Shown one piece after another: positions 46,063 to 51,653 of a stretch of DNA of 51,653 nt. The stretch lies in the NCBI GenBank assembly GCA_020720045.1, contig DYPH01000028.1, positions 1-51,653 on the forward strand. Reading direction: 5' to 3'. How positions within the stretch are numbered: the stretch's first letter is position 1; every line of letters starts with the position of its first letter. Both the position numbers and the translations under genes were made by a program. The notes under the pieces were generated by a model that was not told the origin of the DNA, made no database searches, and saw nothing but the letters and a program-made list of their open reading frames with translations. Source of the stretch: Sorangium cellulosum. GTDB taxonomy: Bacteria > Myxococcota_A > Polyangia > Polyangiales > Polyangiaceae.

Positions 46063-48189
46063 GTGCATCGCCCCCATATTCTGCTGTTTGCCGCCCTCGC
46101 GCTCCCCGTCGGGATCCCGTTCCTTGCCTGCGGAACGGTCGGCGACGCGCCGGCGGCGCTCGAGGATGCATCCTCCCCGCGACCCTGCCTATTCCCGAAT
46201 GCGCCGGCAAGTGGCGCCCCCTTCGTGCGCACCGATGTGTTTGGCGAGCTGGGGATCGCGCAGCCGCTCGGCCTCTACGAGCCGATTGCTGGAATGATGT
46301 TCCTTCAAGAACGCGGGGGAAAACTTCGAAAGTTTCCGAAGAATCAGCCGACTGTTGCAACGACGAAAACCGTCTTTGAGATCCCCGCCACGCGCATCGA
46401 CCTCCGCGGGGAAGGCGGCTTTCTCGGCGTCGCCTTTCATCCGGACTTTCCGACGACACCGAGGATTTATGTAAGTTACACATATAGCGTCGATGGGGGC
46501 CAAATGCGCAGCGCCGTCGACGAAGTGAGCTCCACCGATGGCGGCGAAACGTTCCCCTACGCGAGCCGCCGTGCGCTAATTGATTTTGCACAGCCGTTCA
46601 CCAATCACAACGGCGGCGCGCTCCTTTTTGGGGCCGACCGGCGCCTGTATATCGCCTTTGGCGATGGGGGATCGGGGGGCGATCCCCAGGGGAATGGGCA
46701 AAATACAAACGTGCTTCTTGGTAAGATTCTTCGGATCGATCCGGCGCCATCTGGCGGAAATCCTTATACGATTCCTGCCGACAATCCGTTCGTCGGTCGC
46801 GCCGGATTTCGCCCGGAGATCTTTGCCCTTGGACTCCGCAACCCCTGGCGATTTACCCGGGATCGCGAAACAGGGGCGATCTTCGCCGGAGACGTCGGCC
46901 AGAATGCCTGGGAAGAGATCGATCGGATCGTTTCCGGCGGAAATTATGGATGGAACACGCGCGAAGGGCGCCATTGTTACGGAAGCGATCCGTGCGACGC
47001 TGGCGGCCCCTTCGAAGCGCCGCTTGTCGAACATCCGCGTTCGGAAGCGCGCAGCATTACCGGTGGGTACGTTTATCGCGGGGCTGCCATCCCCCAGTTA
47101 CGGGGAAGATACATCTACGGCGACTACGTGACGGGCAACCTCTTCGGGTTTGATCCCGCGGCAGGTACGGCTGCGACCCCCGAACTTCTCTCGACGGTTC
47201 CCGGCGGCGATGTGGCGGGATTTGCAGAAGATCGCGACGGGGAACTCTACGTGCTCCGGCTTGCCGCTTCGCGGATCGAGAAGCTTACTCTCACCCCTCC
47301 TGCGGCGGTCGCCGACCCCTTCCCGGCGCGTCTCTCGGAGACCGGGTGCGTCGTCGTCGACGGGCGCGGCGCGACGCCAATCCCCGCGCCGGCACTCGTG
47401 CGCTATACACCGATCGCCCCGTTCTGGTCGGACGGCGCCGACAAGGACCGCGCTTTCACCGCGCCAGCGCCTCTCACCGTCGACGCCGACGGCGACTATC
47501 GTTTTCCCGCCCTTGGCGTGGCGATGAAGACCTTCCGCGATCCCGCCGACCAGCGCCCCCTCGAAACGCGGTTTTTCGTCCGCCACGCCGACGGAACCCA
47601 TGCGGGATACACCTATTTGTGGCGTCCTGACGGTCACGAGGCCGATCTCGCACGGGGCGGCGAAGCGGTCCGAGGAACCAGTGTGCAATACACGCTTCCC
47701 AGCCGTGGTGACTGCATGACGTGTCACCAGGAAGCGGCGGGCTACTTCCTAGGGCTTGAGGCGGCGCAGCTAACGACGCCCGTGCGAAAATCAATGGAAG
47801 ATCAGGGCATTGTCGCCGCGGTTTCCGCCGTCCCGCGGACCTTGGTCCCCCCCTTTGGCGACGGCGACCTCGCGCTCCAGGCCGCCTCCTACCTTCATAG
47901 CAACTGCGCCGGTTGCCACCGCCCCGGCGGTTCCGGTCGCGGAGACCTCGACCTTCGCGCAGAAGCAACACTCGCCGCAAAAGGGTGTGACCGGCGCCCA
48001 GAGACGAGCGATCTCGGCGTCGCCGATGCCCGTGTGATCGCTCCGGGGGCCCCCGAACGCTCGGTGCTTGCGCTTCGCATGCGACGGGCTGACGTCCGCA
48101 TGCCTCCGCTCGGAGCGCGGACGACCGACGCTACCGGGATCGCGCTCGTCGAACGCTGGATCGCGAGCCTTGCGCGGTGCTCGAACTAG
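46063..48189 (+). CDS. PQQ-type sugar dehydrogenase fused to a diheme cytochrome c domain
   Basis: 708-residue lipoprotein with lipobox GIPFLACG (Cys23). Residues about 50-420 match soluble glucose dehydrogenase/HIP-like six-bladed propellers: GGFLGVAFHPDF, NHNGGALLFGADRRLYIAFGDGG, GLRNPWRFTRD, AGDVGQNAWEEID and GGNYGWNTREG. Residues about 430-708 match the SO2930-type diheme c cytochrome family, with heme motifs CMTCH (551-555) and CAGCH (615-619). The fusion would oxidise a sugar or alcohol in the periplasm and pass electrons directly to heme. The substrate is unknown, and no PQQ synthesis genes are in the window. Confidence 0.88.
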   Translation: MHRPHILLFAALALPVGIPFLACGTVGDAPAALEDASSPRPCLFPNAPASGAPFVRTDVFGELGIAQPLGLYEPIAGMMFLQERGGKLRKFPKNQPTVATTKTVFEIPATRIDLRGEGGFLGVAFHPDFPTTPRIYVSYTYSVDGGQMRSAVDEVSSTDGGETFPYASRRALIDFAQPFTNHNGGALLFGADRRLYIAFGDGGSGGDPQGNGQNTNVLLGKILRIDPAPSGGNPYTIPADNPFVGRAGFRPEIFALGLRNPWRFTRDRETGAIFAGDVGQNAWEEIDRIVSGGNYGWNTREGRHCYGSDPCDAGGPFEAPLVEHPRSEARSITGGYVYRGAAIPQLRGRYIYGDYVTGNLFGFDPAAGTAATPELLSTVPGGDVAGFAEDRDGELYVLRLAASRIEKLTLTPPAAVADPFPARLSETGCVVVDGRGATPIPAPALVRYTPIAPFWSDGADKDRAFTAPAPLTVDADGDYRFPALGVAMKTFRDPADQRPLETRFFVRHADGTHAGYTYLWRPDGHEADLARGGEAVRGTSVQYTLPSRGDCMTCHQEAAGYFLGLEAAQLTTPVRKSMEDQGIVAAVSAVPRTLVPPFGDGDLALQAASYLHSNCAGCHRPGGSGRGDLDLRAEATLAAKGCDRRPETSDLGVADARVIAPGAPERSVLALRMRRADVRMPPLGARTTDATGIALVERWIASLARCSN

Positions 48190-49943
48190 TCGGTTTGGCC
48201 GACGACCACGGCCGGTAGCGCCCCGGAGATACGCTCGAGTTCCTGAAAGAAATCGGCGAAGTCGGCGCGTCCGCGAAGCGGGGCCTCGATGGCCGCATAG
48301 ATGGCGCGGAGGCGCTGTTCGATCGCTTCGAGCTTCTCATTCTGGAGCTGAATCGTCTCGACGAGCTTCGAGCGCTCCCCCTCGATTTGCATCGCCATTT
48401 GGTTCGATGCGTTCCGGAGCGCGGTGACCTGGAAGTCGATGTCGGAAACCGTGTAGTTTGCAGCAAGCATTCGGGCGCGTGCCTCTTCCAGGTGCACTTT
48501 CGTTTCCCGCCAGGCTTCGACCAGATCGCCGGCGGCGTGGTAGGCCTCAACAAGCTCCGTGTGCGGGTGGGCGAAGGCGGCTCGGCCCTCCCAGTCGACG
48601 ACGTGCTTGTGGTGCGCGACGTAGGCGAGCCGCGCCTCCTCGACGTAGCGCTCCAGCTCGGCGACCGCGTTCTCTGCCGAGCGATGATCGTCGCGGGCAC
48701 GAGAGGCGTCCCCGCCGAGGTTGTTCATCGCTACGCCGAAGCGATTTCTCGCCTCTAAGTAGCGCTGATCTACATCCCGAATTTGTGTTTCAGTGGCGAA
48801 AATATGCTGTTTGAGTGCCTGCATATCCAGTGCCACCGTACGGGCCTCGGCGAGATCACCTGCCACGCTCGCGGGGACGTTGTCCGCGGCCCCGAAGGCG
48901 CTTACGAGGAGCTGACCAAAGGCCTCGACGCGGCGGGTCCAGCCTTCGACGCGCCCGTTCGTTTCGGGGGCGTCGAGCGTCTCCGGTTCGATGACCGTCT
49001 CTGGCGGCATCGAGAAGTCCTCGTCCTGGGCGAGGGCGGCGAGTTCCGCGTGAATCCGGTGGGCATCGACGGGGCGCTGCTTGGGATCTTTGGCGAGCAT
49101 TTGAAGGATCAAATTCACCAAAGGAACCGGAAGCTTCGGGTTCAGCGCGAGCGGGTTTCGCGGCGCCTCGGAGAGGTGCTTTAGGAAGAAGCTCGCGACG
49201 TCCTTCGCTTGAAACGGAAGGTGGCCCGTAGAGACCTCAAAGAAGACGACGCCGAGGGCGTAGATGTCGTCGGCGGCCGTCGTGTCTTTCCCGCTGATCC
49301 GCTCGGGGGACATGTACTGGGGCGTCCCAAAGAGCTCCCCCTGATTGGTGAGGCGCGTGTCGGCCATCGATCGGGCGATGCCGAAGTCGAGGAGCTTCAC
49401 GACCTCGCTGTCGTCCTTCTGGGGACAAAGGAAGATGTTCTCCGGCTTCAAATCGCGATGAATGACTTCGAAGTCGTGAGCACGGGCGATCCCCCGCGCG
49501 CATTGAATCATCACAGCGAGCGCGCGATCGATCGGAAGCGGGCCTCGCGCGACGACCTCTGCAAGCGTCTCCCCTTCGAGATGCTCCATGACGATGAAGG
49601 GGCACCCCTCTTCGGTCTCCCCCTGCTCGTAGATGGTGATGATGTTCGGATGGGCGAGCTTTTGGGCCGACCGCGCCTCCCGCCGAAAGCGCTCGATGGT
49701 GATCTTGTCGCCGGTGAGCTGCGCGTTCATCAGCTTGATCGCGACCTTACGGGCCGAGTGCTTCTGGGAGGCGAGGTAGACGGTCGCCATGCCCCCCTCG
49801 CCGATGACGTCTTCGATGACGTAGCGGCCGGCGATGGTCTGCCCGATTCGCATGTCCGCGATACCACTTAGATTTTCGCCATCCAAGAAACAGGTCTGCG
49901 CCTCGTTCGGGTAGCGCATGGCACATTTCGGGCAGGTCTTCAT
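48186..49943 (-). CDS. Cytosolic Ser/Thr protein kinase with zinc-ribbon and coiled-coil
   Basis: 585 residues with no membrane helix. The N-terminal zinc-ribbon-like segment CPKCAMRYPNEAQTC is followed by a kinase domain (about 41-310) with Gly loop IGEGGMATVY, Lys70, Glu89, HRDLKPEN (Asp164), DFG at 186-188, GTPQYMSPE and all canonical residues. Residues about 375-585 are long charged helices predicted to coil, for example LERYVEEARLAYVAHHKHV and ERSKLVETIQLQNEKLEAIEQRL. It is probably a signalling hub acting through coiled-coil partners; targets are unknown. The stop overlaps the converging dehydrogenase gene by four bases. Confidence 0.92.
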   Translation of the reverse strand: MKTCPKCAMRYPNEAQTCFLDGENLSGIADMRIGQTIAGRYVIEDVIGEGGMATVYLASQKHSARKVAIKLMNAQLTGDKITIERFRREARSAQKLAHPNIITIYEQGETEEGCPFIVMEHLEGETLAEVVARGPLPIDRALAVMIQCARGIARAHDFEVIHRDLKPENIFLCPQKDDSEVVKLLDFGIARSMADTRLTNQGELFGTPQYMSPERISGKDTTAADDIYALGVVFFEVSTGHLPFQAKDVASFFLKHLSEAPRNPLALNPKLPVPLVNLILQMLAKDPKQRPVDAHRIHAELAALAQDEDFSMPPETVIEPETLDAPETNGRVEGWTRRVEAFGQLLVSAFGAADNVPASVAGDLAEARTVALDMQALKQHIFATETQIRDVDQRYLEARNRFGVAMNNLGGDASRARDDHRSAENAVAELERYVEEARLAYVAHHKHVVDWEGRAAFAHPHTELVEAYHAAGDLVEAWRETKVHLEEARARMLAANYTVSDIDFQVTALRNASNQMAMQIEGERSKLVETIQLQNEKLEAIEQRLRAIYAAIEAPLRGRADFADFFQELERISGALPAVVVGQTD

Positions 49944-50073
49944 CGCGGCGGTGACTCTACCCCGATCGGGACTTGGCCACGTGCTAGGGAATCGTAGATA
50001 CTTGAGATGCCTGCGGCGCGCGCCTCTTGCGCGGGCCGTGAATAGGCGTTTCGCCTGCGGCGTTCCCCCTCCC

Positions 50074-51606
50074 ATGCGCTCTATGGTCCGTCTTCGCCCC
50101 GTTGTCGCCTCCGTTGCCCTGCTTGCCGCCTTTGGTTTCGTCGCGGTCGCTGCCTTCGGGGCCGCTCCGCAGACCCAATGGGCTGGGCGCGTTGCCGTCG
50201 CGGGCGTCCCCGTCGCGAGCGAGAGTGAGGCCTCCGCCGAGGTTGAGCGTCGGAGTGACGCCCTCAAAAAGACTGAAATTCGCTTCCGAATTGCCGGACG
50301 CGACGCGCCGATCGCGACCGCCGATGCTGGCAGCCTCGGCATCACGGTCGATCGCGCGGCGACCATGCGCGCAGCCACGAGTGCCGCTTCGGGGCTCACG
50401 CTCCCCCAGCGGTTTTCGTCGTCGCCGCGCCAAGAGATTCCGATCGCCTACACACTCGACGACGCGTCGTTGCTCCCCTTCGTCGGGCGCATCAAGGAGG
50501 CGGTCGACGAACCGGCAACCCCGGCGCGCCTCGACCTCGACGCCCACACCGTGGTTGCCGATAAGAACGGCAGATCGGTCGACGCCTACGCGCTTGCCGA
50601 ATCGCTGCGGCAGGCGCTCGCCGAGGCTTCCGGAACGGATGCCATCGACGTCGCGATCCCCTTCGTCTCCTACCCGCCGCGTCTCACCGCCGCTGTCGTC
50701 AAAGCGCTCGATATTTCAACGGTTGTCGCCGAATACGAGACCCACTTTTCCCGGGGTGGCGACCAGTCGAACCGCGGTCAGAACATCGACCGCGCCGCCG
50801 CCCGCCTCGACGGCCTGATCCTTGGCGCCAATCAGGTCATCAGCTTCAACGACGTCGTCGGCGATCGAAGCGAAGCGAACGGCTTCAAGCGCTCCTGGGA
50901 GATCTTCAAAGGGGAGATGGTCGAAGGGATCGGCGGCGGCACCTGCCAAGTCGCATCGACCTTCTACGCGGCCAGCTTTTTTGGCGGTCTGGACGTCGTC
51001 GAGCACTTCCCCCACTCGCGCCCCAGCGCCTACATGCCGATGGGCTTGGACGCGACGGTCGTCTTCCCGTCGGTCGACCTCAAGCTCCGAAATCCACACC
51101 CGTTTCCCGTCGTCGTCCACACGAAGACAACCGCGAACAGCCTGAAAGTCGAGCTCCTCGGAAAGGAGCGTCCGGTGACCGTTGCGTTTGGTCGCGACGT
51201 GAAGGACTCAATCCCGTTTCCTCGAAAAGTGACGGAAGATCCGTCGCTTAGCGGCAACAAGGTCGTCCGCAAGCAACATGGCATCAAGGGGTATCACTTG
51301 GACCTGGTGCGTACGCTTCGGTACACAAGCGGGAGCGAACGGGTCGAGCGCACGCGCGGCTTCTACCCGCCGACGACGGAGATTTGGCTCGTCCCCCCCG
51401 GTTTCGACGTCGCCAAGCTGCCGGCGCTCCCGACGGAGACCGAGGAAAACGCCACGACGCCGGAGGCGAGCCCGTCCGCCGATGGCGCGCCGACGGCGGC
51501 GAACGGACTCCCCGATCCCGAACTCGTCATTGTCGAGGGGCGCGGAACCCACGCCCCCTCGGCTCTTCAGCGAAATCCTGGCAAGCGCTTCGCGATCACG
51601 CGCTAG
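50074..51606 (+). CDS. VanW family protein, secreted or membrane-anchored
   Basis: 510 residues. An N-terminal hydrophobic signal/anchor (VVASVALLAAFGFVAVAAFGAA) is followed by a putative peptidoglycan-binding-like region (DUF4585/PG_binding_4-type) and then the VanW domain: FSRGGDQSNRGQNIDRAA, VISFNDVVGDRSEANGF and GIGGGTCQVASTFYAASFFGG, with the family Cys and HFPHSRPSAYMPMGLDATVVFP. VanW proteins accompany some glycopeptide-resistance clusters but are widespread, with an undefined cell-wall role. An Ala/Thr/Pro tail follows. The start at 50074 is preferred because upstream codons lack protein character. A near-motif TGCAATTTACA lies 16 bases after the stop. Confidence 0.87.
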   Translation: MRSMVRLRPVVASVALLAAFGFVAVAAFGAAPQTQWAGRVAVAGVPVASESEASAEVERRSDALKKTEIRFRIAGRDAPIATADAGSLGITVDRAATMRAATSAASGLTLPQRFSSSPRQEIPIAYTLDDASLLPFVGRIKEAVDEPATPARLDLDAHTVVADKNGRSVDAYALAESLRQALAEASGTDAIDVAIPFVSYPPRLTAAVVKALDISTVVAEYETHFSRGGDQSNRGQNIDRAAARLDGLILGANQVISFNDVVGDRSEANGFKRSWEIFKGEMVEGIGGGTCQVASTFYAASFFGGLDVVEHFPHSRPSAYMPMGLDATVVFPSVDLKLRNPHPFPVVVHTKTTANSLKVELLGKERPVTVAFGRDVKDSIPFPRKVTEDPSLSGNKVVRKQHGIKGYHLDLVRTLRYTSGSERVERTRGFYPPTTEIWLVPPGFDVAKLPALPTETEENATTPEASPSADGAPTAANGLPDPELVIVEGRGTHAPSALQRNPGKRFAITR

Positions 51607-51653
51607 GTAGCTGCTCGGAATTGCAATTTACACGGGATGTGATCAAAGCAATG

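Noticed and set aside
46156-46172. GAGGATGCATCCTC palindrome as an operator
   Set aside because: It lies within the signal/linker coding region of the dehydrogenase gene and is a single occurrence; it contains only one half of the dispersed motif.

Overview
The window is high-GC, almost fully coding bacterial chromosome, and its style points to a member of the Myxococcota, probably Polyangia-like. Supporting signs are many lipoproteins and secreted proteins with Asp/Gly/Ala-rich linkers, two eukaryotic-type Ser/Thr kinases, a surface protein with thrombospondin type-3 repeats and a MYXO-CTERM-like tail, and PHB metabolism. This placement is inferred from gene content; there is no rRNA in the window to prove it. 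I see no tRNA, CRISPR array, insertion sequence or prophage.

Layout. 1-5679 (minus): a ThiF/nitroreductase fusion gene with an apparent -1 frameshift, running off the left edge; a PilZ-GNAT protein; an EamA exporter. 5784-13720: an ElyC/YdcF-like protein, a lipoprotein metallophosphoesterase, an aminotransferase, a penicillin-acylase-type lipoprotein, and a lipid-anchored pyroglutamyl-peptidase-like protein. 13777-17685: uppP coupled to a MetX-like acyltransferase, then a lipoprotein of unknown function. 17685-21697: thyA and folA (thymidylate/folate cycle) separated by an alpha/beta hydrolase and a divergent TetR gene that share an 18-bp perfect palindrome; then dinB. 21813-27909: an MBL hydrolase, tandem repeats, a TonB-like remnant, a TetR gene, the PHB mobilisation pair phaZ-bdhA, and an SRPBCC-SDR pair. 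27867-31831: a lipoprotein, transaldolase, a small secreted protein and a membrane kinase. 32166-40291: aconitase, a Sir2 deacylase, FKBP, a membrane-anchored hydrolase preceded by tandem repeats, a RegA/RegB-like redox system whose kinase lacks a central segment, a lipoprotein glutathione peroxidase and a GST. 40363-46025: ureide (purine) catabolism genes, namely an allantoicase-OHCU decarboxylase fusion, HIU hydrolase and a DUF6986 aldolase-like protein, with a MYXO-CTERM-like surface protein between them. 46063-51606: a sugar dehydrogenase-diheme cytochrome fusion, a cytosolic kinase and a VanW protein.

The most unusual signals lie between and across genes. (1) An 11-bp motif, TGCA-N3-TGCA, occurs at least 12 times, with about ten TGTA variants; one inverted pair forms a 38-bp palindrome right after a stop codon. 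The pattern resembles DNA-uptake or other highly iterated signals. (2) A REP-like palindromic repeat family occurs as a 57-bp tandem array, a 45-bp tandem array, a likely single relic, and a copy fused in frame into an SDR gene. (3) The ThiF/nitroreductase gene carries a canonical U_UUU_UUC slippery heptamer exactly where the reading frame must change.
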